From an uncultured Pseudomonadota bacterium (GTDB lineage Bacteria > Pseudomonadota > Gammaproteobacteria > Burkholderiales > SG8-39), in assembly GCA_903829815.1 (NCBI GenBank), contig CAIKRR010000028.1, positions 1 to 64,000 of the forward strand: a stretch of 64,000 bases of DNA, written 5' to 3'. Below the pieces are notes generated by a model that saw only the letters and a program-made list of their open reading frames with translations, was not told where the DNA came from and did no database searches. The position numbers were made by a program, and so were the translations under genes. This document shows, one piece after another, positions 29,337 to 38,192 of this stretch. Positions within the stretch are counted from its first letter, which is position 1, and each line of letters starts with the position of its first letter.

Positions 29337-31606
29337 AGGCGCGTGCGTCCCTCGGTGGCCGCGGCCTGCACCGACGTCGCCTCGTGCAGGGTGCGGCCGG
29401 CATTGCAGTGTCCTTCGCGCTGACGCCGCTTGCCGCGCAGGTTATGGCCCAGACGGCCACGCTGACACCGCTGCCTGGCAGCATGAACACCTACCGCCGG
29501 CTCCAGGGCTGGCTACAAGTCGGTGCCGATGGTCTGGTCACCATTTTCAGCGGCAAGGTCGAACTGGGCCAGGGCATTGCCACGGCCTTGATCCAGATCG
29601 TCGCCGACGAACTCGACGTGCCGATGGATCGTGTCCGTCTGGTATCCGGTGACACCGCCCGCTCGCCCAACGAGGGCGTCACCGCCGGCAGTCTGTCCAT
29701 CGAGCAAAGCGGCGTGGCGCTGCGCCATGCGGCCGCTGAAGCGCGCGCGCTGCTCATCGCAGCGGCCCGCGAGCGTCTGGGTAATCGGCTGCCCGCCGAG
29801 GCAATCCTTGGCACTGCTGACGGTTTCGTGACCGCGCCGGGGGGCGAGCGCATGGCCTATGGCGAACTCGCCTCGAGCGCGCGCCTCGAGCGCGATATCA
29901 CGACCGTTCCACGCCCCAAGCCGGTTGCAGCACGCACGCTCATTGGCCGCCCGGTCGAGCGGATCGACATTCCTGGCAAGGTGACCGGTGCCGCCATGTA
30001 CGTTCAGGATATTCGCCTGCCCGGCATGCTCCATGGCCGTGTCGTACGCCCACCCTCGCCCAGGGCGCGACTCATCAGCCTGGACGAATCAAGCGCGCGC
30101 GCCCTGCCCGGTGTGGTGAGCATCGTGCGTGACGGCAGTTTCATCGCCGTTGCCGCTGAGCGCGAGGAGCAGGCCATCGCAGCAGCGACCGCCTTGCGCT
30201 CGAGCGCCCGGTGGGACGAAAAGGCGACGCTGCCCGCCGCCGACGCCACCCTGTTCAGCGGCATGAAGGCCCTGCGCTCGGAGGATACCGTTGTCAGTCG
30301 CAAGACCGATGGGGCTGCACTCGCGCGCGCCACGCGACAGGTGCAGGCCGAATACACCCGCGCGTTCCAGATCCACGCCTCGATCGGTCCGTCTTGTGCC
30401 GTCGCGCAATGGGAAGCCGGCAAGCTGACCGTCTGGAGTCACGTCCAAGGCCCGTTCCAGCAGCGCGCCGATCTGGCGATGACCTTTGGCCTGCCAGCGG
30501 CCGATGTCCGGGTCATCCACCGCGACGGCGCGGGGTGCTACGGCCACAACGGCGCCGACGATGTCGGCCTCGATGCGGCCCTGCTTGCCCGCACTACCGG
30601 CGCCCGCCCGGTGAGGTTGCAGTGGTCGCGGGAAGACGAATTCCAGTGGGAGCCGTGCGGATCGGCGATGGTGATCGGCATGCGCGCGGCCCTGGATGCC
30701 GACGGCCAGGTCGTCGACTGGGGACACGACGTGTGGAGCCACACCCACAGCATGCGACCGGGTGACCCCGATGGCGACAACCTCCTTGCCAGCTGGCACC
30801 TGGCCACGCCACGCCGCGAAAGCCCGGCTCGCAACCTTCCGCAGCCGGCAGGCGGCAGCGATCGCAACGCGATCCCGCTCTACGACTTTGCCAACCAGAC
30901 GGTCACCAACCACCTGATTCCGGAGATGCCGGTGCGGGTGTCGGCGCTGCGCACGCTGGGCGCGTATGCCAACGTGTTTGCGCTCGAGTCCTTCATGGAC
31001 GAACTGGCGCTGGTCGCCGGCGCCGACCCGGTCGCCTTCCGGCTGCGCCACATGAAGGACCCGCGTGCCCGAGCGGTGATCGAGAAGGTGGTGGCCATGG
31101 CCGGCTGGAAACCGGGCGCCGCTCCCACGACCTCGGGCGGCATCAGTCGGGGTTATGGCCTTGCGTTCGCGAAATACAAGAACCTGGCGGTCTACACGGC
31201 GGTGATTGCCCAGGTGAGCGTCGAGCGCGCGACCGGCGTGGTGAAGGTGCCGCGCGCCTGGTGCGCAGCCGATGCGGGCATGATCATCAACCCCGACGGC
31301 TTTGCCAATCAGATGGAAGGCGGCATGATCCAGTCAGCGAGCTGGACACTGCTCGAGGCGGCTCCCTACGACCGCACCCGCATGCTCGCACGCGCCTGGA
31401 GCGACTACCCGATTCTTCGCTTCTCCGACGTGCCGCGCATCCAGATCGAGCTGATCGACCGACCCGAAGAACCACCCAAGGGAGTCGGCGAAGGCACCCA
31501 GGGGCCGATGGCAGCTGCCATCGGCAACGCCTTTGCCCATGCAACCGGCGTGCGGCTGCGCCACCTGCCGCTCACCGCGGCGCGAGTCAAGGCAGCGCTG
31601 GCGTGA
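29333..31606 (+). CDS. Molybdenum hydroxylase large subunit, IorB type, with a twin-arginine-like signal
   Basis: Catalytic subunit binding molybdopterin cytosine dinucleotide. The 757-residue protein begins with a Tat-type leader (RRRLVQGAAGIAVSFALTPL, cut near an AQVMAQ sequence), then GKVELGQGIATALIQIVADEL, VSGDTARSPNEGVTAGSLSI, a DGAGCYGHNGADD glycine loop in place of the GGGFG motif, and the catalytic glutamate in GVGEGTQGPMAA. These points fit isoquinoline/nicotinate-type periplasmic oxidoreductases. The substrate is unknown. Start fixed by ATGA overlap with the iorA-type gene; the stop overlaps the hydrolase GTG. Confidence 0.9.
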   Translation: MKARASLGGRGLHRRRLVQGAAGIAVSFALTPLAAQVMAQTATLTPLPGSMNTYRRLQGWLQVGADGLVTIFSGKVELGQGIATALIQIVADELDVPMDRVRLVSGDTARSPNEGVTAGSLSIEQSGVALRHAAAEARALLIAAARERLGNRLPAEAILGTADGFVTAPGGERMAYGELASSARLERDITTVPRPKPVAARTLIGRPVERIDIPGKVTGAAMYVQDIRLPGMLHGRVVRPPSPRARLISLDESSARALPGVVSIVRDGSFIAVAAEREEQAIAAATALRSSARWDEKATLPAADATLFSGMKALRSEDTVVSRKTDGAALARATRQVQAEYTRAFQIHASIGPSCAVAQWEAGKLTVWSHVQGPFQQRADLAMTFGLPAADVRVIHRDGAGCYGHNGADDVGLDAALLARTTGARPVRLQWSREDEFQWEPCGSAMVIGMRAALDADGQVVDWGHDVWSHTHSMRPGDPDGDNLLASWHLATPRRESPARNLPQPAGGSDRNAIPLYDFANQTVTNHLIPEMPVRVSALRTLGAYANVFALESFMDELALVAGADPVAFRLRHMKDPRARAVIEKVVAMAGWKPGAAPTTSGGISRGYGLAFAKYKNLAVYTAVIAQVSVERATGVVKVPRAWCAADAGMIINPDGFANQMEGGMIQSASWTLLEAAPYDRTRMLARAWSDYPILRFSDVPRIQIELIDRPEEPPKGVGEGTQGPMAAAIGNAFAHATGVRLRHLPLTAARVKAALA

Positions 31607-32319
31607 GACCCACCTTTGTTCTGGTGCATGGGGCATGGCACGGCGGCTGGTGCTGGCGCGCGGTCGTTCCGCACCTGCGTGCGGCAGGCTACCGGGTCAC
31701 CCACCCCACCCTGACCGGCGTTGGTGAACGCCACCACCTGTCCAGCGCTTCAGTCACGCTGGCTACCCATGTCGATGACATCGTGGCCCACGTCGAGGCC
31801 GAGGAACTCGACCCCCTCATCCTCGTCGGCCACAGTTACGGCGGCACGGTCATCAGCGGTGCGGCTCATCGCATGCCCGAGCGGCTTGCCGCCCTGGTCT
31901 ACCTCGATGCCTTCGTGCCACGCGATGGCCAGTCGATGCTCGACATGATGCCGCCCGAACGCGGGGCACGCATCGAGCAGTCGGCAGCAGCCAACGGGGG
32001 CATGGTCGCACCGATGTCGACTCACGCGCTCGGTGTCGATGGCGACCTGGCACCCTGGGTCGAACGACGCGTCACCGCGCAGCCCCTGGGCACCTTCAGC
32101 GAGCCGGTGCGCCTGCCGGGCGAACTGCCCGAGCGCCTGCAACGCACCTACATCTACTGCAGCGGTCGTCCGACCGGATCATTCGACGCATTCTCGCGCG
32201 CACTGCGCGATGACCCCAACTGGCGCTATCGCGAACTGGCCACCGGGCACGATGCGATGGTGAGCGACCCCGAGGGCACGGCCCGGCTGCTGCTGGAGGC
32301 TGCGGCAGCGCTGGGCTGA
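31603..32319 (+). CDS. Alpha/beta hydrolase, small esterase type
   Basis: A 238-residue hydrolase beginning RPTFVLVHGAWHGGWCWRAV, the oxyanion-loop start seen in small esterases such as the plant methyl-salicylate/hydroxynitrile lyase family and bacterial relatives. The nucleophile is Ser78 in LVGHSYGG and the likely catalytic His is near residue 216 in ATGHDAM. The start is a GTG that overlaps the iorB-type stop as GTGA, giving tight coupling to the oxidoreductase. It may cleave an ester or amide before or after hydroxylation by that enzyme, but this is inference from position. An ATG start is not available in the expected place. Confidence 0.85.
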   Translation: MRPTFVLVHGAWHGGWCWRAVVPHLRAAGYRVTHPTLTGVGERHHLSSASVTLATHVDDIVAHVEAEELDPLILVGHSYGGTVISGAAHRMPERLAALVYLDAFVPRDGQSMLDMMPPERGARIEQSAAANGGMVAPMSTHALGVDGDLAPWVERRVTAQPLGTFSEPVRLPGELPERLQRTYIYCSGRPTGSFDAFSRALRDDPNWRYRELATGHDAMVSDPEGTARLLLEAAAALG

Positions 32320-32456
32320 GCCATCCCTCAGGATCGAGAAATCCGGGCGGACCGAGAAAACCGCGAGGTCTCCGATGCCTGAAAGCACACCTGCTTTCCA
32401 ACACCCAGGCCTGCCCACCCTTGCAACACGGGCCCGGACATTCAAGAGCGATTGCC

Positions 32457-33344
32457 ATGTCAGACATCACCGATTTCACCCTGCAGCAGAGCGACTTCCG
32501 CTGGATCGGCCACGATCTGAGCCGCCCCGAATGCGTGCTTGCCGAACGCGATGGCACCCTCTGGGTGTCGGATGACCGCGCCTCCCTCACCCGAATTGGC
32601 AGCGATGGCGGCCAGAGCCACCTGGGCGCACAGCAGGCCCTGCCCAACGGGATCGCCGTTGCGCGCGACGGCAGCTTCGTGATCGCCAACATCGGTGACG
32701 GACGCCTGTGGCGGCTGGGCCGCGACGGTACCGAATCGGTCATCGTCGACCAGATCGAGGGACGCACGCTGGGCTCGCTCAACTTTGCCTATGTCGATGC
32801 ACACGACCGGCTCTGGATCACGGTGTCCACGCTCACCGAGCCGCGCATCAAGGCGGTGGAGACGCCGACCCCCGATGGCTTCCTGGCGCTGGTCGATGGC
32901 AACCAGGCGCGCATCGTCCTCGACGGCCTGTGCTTCACCAACGAGATCCGCATCGATGCCGCTGGCCAGTGGATGTACATCGTCGAGACGGCGCATGCAC
33001 GCATCCTGCGTACCCGGCTCGATGCCGACGGCCTGCCGGGCACGCCCGAGGTGTTCGGCCCGGCCCGACTGGCGCCAGACGCCAAACCCGATGGCTGTGC
33101 CTTCGATGTCGCAGGCAATCTGTGGGTCACCGATGTCGGGGGGCATCGCATCTGGGTCATCACGCCCGAGGGCAAGGCCCATGTGGTGTTCGAGGATCCG
33201 GCCGGCACCTTTCTCACCCGGCCCTCGAGCATCGCCTTTGCAGGTCCCGATCTACGCACTGCCGTGATCGGCTCGCTCGCCCTCAAACAGCTTGCCGTAT
33301 TCGATGCACCGGTTGCCGGTGCGCCGATGAGCCACTGGCGCTAG
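32457..33344 (+). CDS. SMP-30/gluconolactonase/LRE-like beta-propeller protein
   Basis: A 295-residue predicted six-bladed propeller with the family features GHDLSRPECVLAERDGTLWVSD, ALPNGIAVARDGSFVIANIG, LCFTNEIRIDAAGQWMYIVET and PDGCAFDVAGNLWVTDVGGHRIWVI, which carry the Glu, Asn and Asp that bind calcium. Such proteins hydrolyse lactones or phosphoesters in the cytoplasm or periplasm; no signal peptide is visible. The ATG at 32457 is preferred over the longer frame at 32421; the ribosome site (AAGAG) is modest. It follows the esterase gene by 137 bases and meets crcB tail to tail seven bases on. Confidence 0.85.
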   Translation: MSDITDFTLQQSDFRWIGHDLSRPECVLAERDGTLWVSDDRASLTRIGSDGGQSHLGAQQALPNGIAVARDGSFVIANIGDGRLWRLGRDGTESVIVDQIEGRTLGSLNFAYVDAHDRLWITVSTLTEPRIKAVETPTPDGFLALVDGNQARIVLDGLCFTNEIRIDAAGQWMYIVETAHARILRTRLDADGLPGTPEVFGPARLAPDAKPDGCAFDVAGNLWVTDVGGHRIWVITPEGKAHVVFEDPAGTFLTRPSSIAFAGPDLRTAVIGSLALKQLAVFDAPVAGAPMSHWR

Positions 33345-33351
33345 CGACTGC

Positions 33352-33741
33352 TCAGACCTCGCGCGACAGCACCCTGAAGGTTGCGATGCCCAGGGCCGTG
33401 AGCGAGAGCGAGCCGCACAGATGCAGCGCGCTGTGGCCGATCGCGAGCGCAAGCCGGCCGCTCGCGACCAGCGCCACCGCCTCGGCCGAAAATGTCGAGA
33501 AGGTCGTGAGGCCGCCCAGAAAACCGGTGATCGCAAACAGCCGCCACTCGGGTGGCAGCGACGGGTTGGCCTGAAACCAGGCCACCAGCAGCCCGATGAC
33601 ATAGCCACCGATCAGGTTGGCCGCCAGCGTGCCGGCAGGTAGTGCCGGCCACAGCGCATTGAAACGCACCGACAGGCCCCAGCGCAGCCAGGCACCGAAC
33701 GCCGCCCCCAAGCCTACCGCGAGAAATCCGAGCGGGTTCAT
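33352..33741 (-). CDS. crcB: Fluoride ion channel CrcB/Fluc
   Basis: Small four-helix membrane protein that exports fluoride as a double-barrelled dimer. The 129-residue length is normal. Conserved features are [29 protein letters not shown] (with the pore Asn) and [15 protein letters not shown], which carries the sodium-binding and fluoride-track residues. It follows the dehydrogenase gene by 39 bases on the same strand, so there is no room for a fluoride riboswitch directly in front of it. Confidence 0.95.
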   Translation of the reverse strand: MNPLGFLAVGLGAAFGAWLRWGLSVRFNALWPALPAGTLAANLIGGYVIGLLVAWFQANPSLPPEWRLFAITGFLGGLTTFSTFSAEAVALVASGRLALAIGHSALHLCGSLSLTALGIATFRVLSREV

Positions 33742-33780
33742 GACGCGCTGACTCGATGGCGTGATCGGGACATCGCCGGC

Positions 33781-34668
33781 TCAGACCGCGTCGACCGGGA
33801 GGCCCGACTGCTGCTCGAGCAGTTTCACGACAGCGATGAAATCCTCCTCTGCCCACCCCGCCGCTCGCACCGCCTTCATCATCTGCCGTGCCAGCGCAGT
33901 GAGCGGCAGCGGTACGTCGTGCTGATCGCCCGCTTCGAGCATCAGCGACAGATCCTTCTCCAGTTGCGCCGGCGTGAAGGTCGGACTGAAATCGCGCGCC
34001 TTGAGCGCGGCCGCCTTGGCACGCAGCCAGGGCGAGGACAGCGTGCTCGCGGCAAGTCCATCGAGCAACGTGCCCCAGGCGATGCCACCGGCGCGCCCGA
34101 GTGCCAGTGCTTCGGCCAGCAGCATGGCATTGCCAGCCACCAGGAGATTGATCGCGAGCTTCATCACCCGGGCCTGATCGTCCTCGCCCACCAGAACCTG
34201 AGCGACTGTGAAACTGCGGGCCAGCGGTTCGACGATCTGCCAGGCGGCAGCCGGGCCTGACACCAGTGCGGTGAGCTGCCCGCTGCGCGCCGAGTGGGCG
34301 TTGCCCGAGAGGGGCATGCGCAGGTAGGCGCGAGCGTGTTCGGCGGCTGCGCGCGCAAGCTCAGCCGACACCGCGACCGACACCGTGCTGGTGTCGACCA
34401 GAATGCCCTCGGCCGGCAGGTGAGCAAGAACGCCCTGCGGACCCAGTGCAACAGCACGCAGGGCCTGGTCATGCGGCAGCGAGGTGAACAACACCTGCAC
34501 ACCCCTTGCACACTCGGGCACCGACGCCATCGCCTGCGCCCCGTCGGCGCAGACGGCCTCGACCTGACCCTGATCGGTATCAAAGACATGCAGCTCGTGA
34601 CCGGCGGCAAGCAGCAGCCGGCTGATCGGCAGGCCCATCTTGCCGATGCCGACAAAACCGACCCTCAT
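33781..34668 (-). CDS. 3-hydroxyisobutyrate dehydrogenase family (beta-hydroxyacid) NAD(P) oxidoreductase
   Basis: A 295-residue dehydrogenase with the N-terminal nucleotide fold GFVGIGKMGLPISRLLLAAG, the substrate-loop segment LRMPLSGNAHSARSGQLTALVSG (the family's DAPVSGG region altered to MPLSGNA), and the catalytic lysine in RVMKLAINLLVAGNAMLLAEAL. Family members oxidise 3-hydroxyisobutyrate, tartronate semialdehyde or related acids. The DxPVSGG change suggests an atypical substrate. ATGA overlap with the amidohydrolase gene upstream shows co-translation. Confidence 0.88.
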   Translation of the reverse strand: MRVGFVGIGKMGLPISRLLLAAGHELHVFDTDQGQVEAVCADGAQAMASVPECARGVQVLFTSLPHDQALRAVALGPQGVLAHLPAEGILVDTSTVSVAVSAELARAAAEHARAYLRMPLSGNAHSARSGQLTALVSGPAAAWQIVEPLARSFTVAQVLVGEDDQARVMKLAINLLVAGNAMLLAEALALGRAGGIAWGTLLDGLAASTLSSPWLRAKAAALKARDFSPTFTPAQLEKDLSLMLEAGDQHDVPLPLTALARQMMKAVRAAGWAEEDFIAVVKLLEQQSGLPVDAV

Positions 34669-36035
34669 GCGTGCGCGCCGACGATGCTTGGCAAACCCAG
34701 TTCGGACAGGATGCGCCGGCCCGACTCGGCCAGCGCCTGCTTGCGTCGCGGCAGGTCATCACGCAGCAGGCGACCGTCGCGCTTGCGGAATTCGCCACCG
34801 ATCAGCACATGCTCGACATTGGCAATGCTTGCCTGCGAGATCACGCTGGCCACCGGATCATGCACCGGCCACATGTTCAGATCATCGGCCCGAATCACCA
34901 CCACATCGGCGAGCTTGCCCGGGGTGAGCGAACCGATCCGATGGTCGAGCTTGAGCATGCGGGCGCCCTCGATCGTGACCCACGCCAGCGCCTCGCGGCA
35001 GGTGATGCTGGCGGTATCAGGGAGCTTGCCCGTCGTACGCCGTGCCTCGTCGTTGTCCATCGCGCGCTGGGTCGACAGGGCGGTACGGGCCACGGTGAAC
35101 ATATCGCCCGAGATACCCGACTCGAGGTCGACGCCGAGCGAAGGCTGACCGCCCAGCTGGCGCAAACGTCCGGTGATGGCAAAGCCATGGCCCTGGGTCA
35201 TTTCGGTCTCGGGCGTGAGCGAGAAGGTCACGCCCTGGCCGAGCATGAACCTCAACTGCTCGGCACTCAGGGTCTGGCCATGCACGATGTTGTTGTTGTC
35301 ACCCAGCAGACCATCGGCGCGCAGACGGTCCCAGCCATCGGGTGTGCGAGCCTCGGCGCCTGCGCAGTGCATGCTTGCGATCAGACCGCACTCGCGCGCC
35401 AGCCGGAAGTCATCGACCGCCACATCATAGGTCGAATAATGCGGACCGAGAATGGCCAGCCCAAGGTTCAGCAGACCCTCGCGGCTGGCAAAGCGCCCCT
35501 TGAGCAGGCGCTCGACCTCGCTGCGCGGATGCGGGGTCTCCCAGAATGGACGCTGGCCGGGCTTGGGGTCGGGCTTGGGCGACCCATGAAAGAAGGTGGC
35601 GCGGATGCCCGACTCGGCCAGACCCTCGATCGCTCGATCGGTATGGTCGGGCGTCGGGTTGTTGTGGCACCAGTCAGCCAGCGTGGTGGTGCCGCAATTG
35701 ATCTGATTGAGTGCGCCCACCAGGGTCGCGATATGGATGTCATCGGGGCGAAAGCGCGTGGCAAGCCCGGCATGGACGTGGCGAAAATACTCCAGGATCG
35801 TCCAGTTGGCCGCCATGCCACGCAAGCCGGTCTGCCAAGTGTGCATATGCGCGTTCACCAGACCCGGTATGACGATGCGCCCACTGCCATCGATCACCTG
35901 GGCGTCGGCTGCCTCGATGCGGGGTGCTACCGCAGCGATCGTCTCGCCGTCGATCAGCAGGTCGCCGCACGCGAGGTCGCCCACGACCGGATCCATCGAG
36001 ATGATCGCCGCACCGCGAACGAGTGTCCTTGCCAT
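34665..36035 (-). CDS. Amidohydrolase, TRZ/ATZ (chlorohydrolase/cytosine deaminase-like) family
   Basis: A 456-residue metal-dependent hydrolase. It has the N-terminal beta-sandwich, then the metal-binding PGLVNAHMHTWQTGLRG (His63 and His65), a third histidine in SMHCAGAEA, NNNIVHGQTLS, and the LGVDLESGISGDMF segment with the metal Asp. The C-terminal IGSLTPGKLADVVVIRADDLN is typical of the group. Substrates are usually amino-triazines, pyrimidines, guanine or adenosine-like compounds; the true one here is unknown. I start at the ATG at 36035, with GGAG seven bases upstream, rather than at 36068. Followed by an overlapping dehydrogenase gene. Confidence 0.88.
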   Translation of the reverse strand: MARTLVRGAAIISMDPVVGDLACGDLLIDGETIAAVAPRIEAADAQVIDGSGRIVIPGLVNAHMHTWQTGLRGMAANWTILEYFRHVHAGLATRFRPDDIHIATLVGALNQINCGTTTLADWCHNNPTPDHTDRAIEGLAESGIRATFFHGSPKPDPKPGQRPFWETPHPRSEVERLLKGRFASREGLLNLGLAILGPHYSTYDVAVDDFRLARECGLIASMHCAGAEARTPDGWDRLRADGLLGDNNNIVHGQTLSAEQLRFMLGQGVTFSLTPETEMTQGHGFAITGRLRQLGGQPSLGVDLESGISGDMFTVARTALSTQRAMDNDEARRTTGKLPDTASITCREALAWVTIEGARMLKLDHRIGSLTPGKLADVVVIRADDLNMWPVHDPVASVISQASIANVEHVLIGGEFRKRDGRLLRDDLPRRKQALAESGRRILSELGLPSIVGAHA

Positions 36036-36113
36036 GATGCCTCTCCTTGTCATGCCTGCCGGCGTCACCGTCGGGCGCCAGCGGCGTAGCTATACCCCGA
36101 GGGGCGTCCTGAT

Positions 36114-36650
36114 TCAGCCGGTTGGCCGGGTCGGCAGCGCCCAGCGCGCGGCAGCCGTTTCGTCAGTGGTTCGCGCATCGACCCAGCGTGCGCCCTGGGG
36201 TGTCTGCTCGCGCTTCCAGAACGGGGCCTGCGTCTTCAGATAGTCCATGATGAATTCGCAGGCGGCAAACGCCGCCCCGCGATGCGCCGCAGCCACCGCG
36301 ACAAAGACGATCTGATCAAGGGGCAGCAGGTCACCGACCCGATGCACGACGCAGACATCCAGCACCTGCCAGCGCTCGGTGGCCTGGTCGATGATGGCCT
36401 CGATCGAGCGTTCGGTCATGCCCGGGTAATGCTCGAGGGTCATTGCCGCCACCGAATCGCCCTCGTTGATGTCGCGGCAGACACCGATGAAACTCGCCAC
36501 TGCCCCAACGCCAGGCTTGCCGGCACGCAAGGCGACGATTTCGGCAGAAGCATCGAAGTCGGCAACCTGGATTCGCACGCGCGGCCGTGCGGCGGCAAGC
36601 GTTGGCGCCAGGCCATCCGCTAGAGTCGACGACGATGGCGTGGCACCCAT
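36114..36650 (-). CDS. moaE: Molybdopterin synthase catalytic subunit MoaE
   Basis: Inserts the dithiolene sulfurs into precursor Z using thiocarboxylated MoaD. The 178-residue protein shows GVGAVASFIGVCRD, LEHYPGMTERSI, CVVHRVGDLLPLDQIVFVAVAAAHR and the lysine-rich active-site segment YLKTQAPFWKRE. An N-terminal extension of about 25 residues (GATPSSSTLADGLAPTLAA) precedes the conserved core, and the true start could be slightly later. It starts three bases after moaD. Confidence 0.96.
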   Translation of the reverse strand: MGATPSSSTLADGLAPTLAAARPRVRIQVADFDASAEIVALRAGKPGVGAVASFIGVCRDINEGDSVAAMTLEHYPGMTERSIEAIIDQATERWQVLDVCVVHRVGDLLPLDQIVFVAVAAAHRGAAFAACEFIMDYLKTQAPFWKREQTPQGARWVDARTTDETAAARWALPTRPTG

Positions 36651-36653
36651 GCC

Positions 36654-36905
36654 TCAGCCTCCGGTCACCGGTGGAAAGAACGCAACCTCATCGGCGTCGG
36701 CAATCGGCGTATCGGCCTGGGCCATGTCCTGGTTGACTGCAACGCGCACCGAGCGGTCGGCCTGCATGACCTCGGTCCACTCGCCACCGCGCGCCGCCAG
36801 CCACAGCCGCAATTGCGCCACGGTCGCGACCTCGGGCGGCCGTTCGATCGACTCTTGGGCACAGCCCAGCCGCTCGCGCAGGCGGGCAAAGTAGAGGAGC
36901 TTCAC
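36654..36905 (-). CDS. moaD: Molybdopterin synthase sulfur carrier MoaD
   Basis: Ubiquitin-fold carrier of 83 residues ending in the required Gly-Gly (FPPVTGG), which is adenylated and thiocarboxylated by MoeB. It begins KLLYFARLRERLG, typical of MoaD. The start is a GTG at 36905 that overlaps the moeA stop as GTGA; no ATG is available. It lies between moeA and moaE, so the sulfur carrier and its partner are made together. Confidence 0.94.
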   Translation of the reverse strand: MKLLYFARLRERLGCAQESIERPPEVATVAQLRLWLAARGGEWTEVMQADRSVRVAVNQDMAQADTPIADADEVAFFPPVTGG

Positions 36906-38143
36906 CAGAGCAACTCGGCAAAAGGCAGGAAAGCCACGGTATCGCCCGGTGCAATCGCGGTGCGCGGCGGATTGTCGACCAGCCCGTCGCCCCAGACCGT
37001 GGAAGTGAGCACCGAGGAATTCTGATTGGGGTAGATCTCGAGACCGCCCTGCGCGTTGATGCGGGCACGCAGGAACTCCTGGCGGGCATCGGGCCTGGGC
37101 CACTGAAAGTCGGCGCGCATCGGATAGGCGCGCAAGGGCTGGTCGAGCGCCCCCTGCATGCGGCGCACGAAGGCACGCACGAAGAGGAGCACGCACACGA
37201 AGCTGGACACCGGGTTGCCAGGCAAGCCGATGAAGGCCACTTCGTCGGGCCCGGTGCCGGGAGCCTGCGCGGGCCGGCGCACCGCACCAAAGGCGAGCGG
37301 CTTGCCAGGCTTCATCGCGATCTTCCACATGTCGATGCGGCCCTCGGCCTCGACCGCGGGCTTGACATGGTCTTCTTCGCCGACCGAGACGCCCCCCGAG
37401 GTCATGATGAGATCATGCCCGATTGCCCCGCGACGCAAGGCCGCACGGGTTGCCTCGAGGGTGTCCTCGACGATGCCCAGATCGGTCACCTCGCAGCCCA
37501 GTTCACGCAGCATGCTGGTGAGGGTGAAGCGGCTCGAGTTGTAGATTGCACCTCGCGGCAGCGGCTCACCGGGCATCACCAGTTCGTCGCCGGTAAAGAA
37601 CACCGCCACACGTACGCGGCGAAAGACCGGCACCTGCGCCAGACCGACCGAAGCCAGAAGCCCGGTCTCCTGGGGACGCAGGCGGGTGCCTGCTGCAAGA
37701 ACCTCCTGACCGGTGCGGATATCCTCGCCCGCCAGACGCACCCAGTCGCCCGCCGAGGGCTGGTGACGGATGACCACCGCGCCATCCTCGGCGCTGGTGA
37801 GCTCCTGCATCACGATGGCGTCGGCACCTGGCGGAATGGGCGCACCCGTGAAGATGCGCGCCACCGTGCCCGGTTCGAGAGCAGTGGGCACCGTACCGGC
37901 AGGCACACGCTGGCTGACGCGAAGGCGCGCTGCGCCACTGGCGCAATCGGCGGCACGAACGGCATAACCGTCCATCGACGAATTGTCATGGTCAGGCACA
38001 TTGATCGACGAGGTCTGAGTGAGGGCGAGCACCCGACCCGTGGCCTCCATCGTCGGCACCGATTCGATCGTTTGTACCGGGATGGCGCCGGCGAGCAATC
38101 GGGCACGCGCCTCATCCACCGAGAGCATTGGGGGTCTGTTCAT
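36902..38143 (-). CDS. moeA: Molybdopterin molybdenumtransferase MoeA (first copy)
   Basis: Inserts molybdate into adenylated molybdopterin. The 413-residue protein has the MoeA hallmarks VPDHDNSSMDGYAVRAAD, RIFTGAPIPPGADAIVMQE, FFTGDELVMPGEPLPRGAIYNSSRFTL, MTSGGVSVGEEDHVK and FIGLPGNPVSSFV. The frame extends to 38299 but the family sequence starts at the ATG at 38143. A second, divergent moeA lies at 50052-51359. Here it is in a run DUF1232, mobB, moeA, moaD, moaE. Confidence 0.95.
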   Translation of the reverse strand: MNRPPMLSVDEARARLLAGAIPVQTIESVPTMEATGRVLALTQTSSINVPDHDNSSMDGYAVRAADCASGAARLRVSQRVPAGTVPTALEPGTVARIFTGAPIPPGADAIVMQELTSAEDGAVVIRHQPSAGDWVRLAGEDIRTGQEVLAAGTRLRPQETGLLASVGLAQVPVFRRVRVAVFFTGDELVMPGEPLPRGAIYNSSRFTLTSMLRELGCEVTDLGIVEDTLEATRAALRRGAIGHDLIMTSGGVSVGEEDHVKPAVEAEGRIDMWKIAMKPGKPLAFGAVRRPAQAPGTGPDEVAFIGLPGNPVSSFVCVLLFVRAFVRRMQGALDQPLRAYPMRADFQWPRPDARQEFLRARINAQGGLEIYPNQNSSVLTSTVWGDGLVDNPPRTAIAPGDTVAFLPFAELLW

Positions 38144-38192
38144 GGCTTGGTTCCGTATCAGGCGGTGCGCAGGCGCCACCGGGCGAGTTGGG

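Noticed and set aside
33742-33780. A fluoride riboswitch before crcB
   Set aside because: Only 39 bases separate crcB from the gene upstream and no pseudoknot-like pattern is visible.
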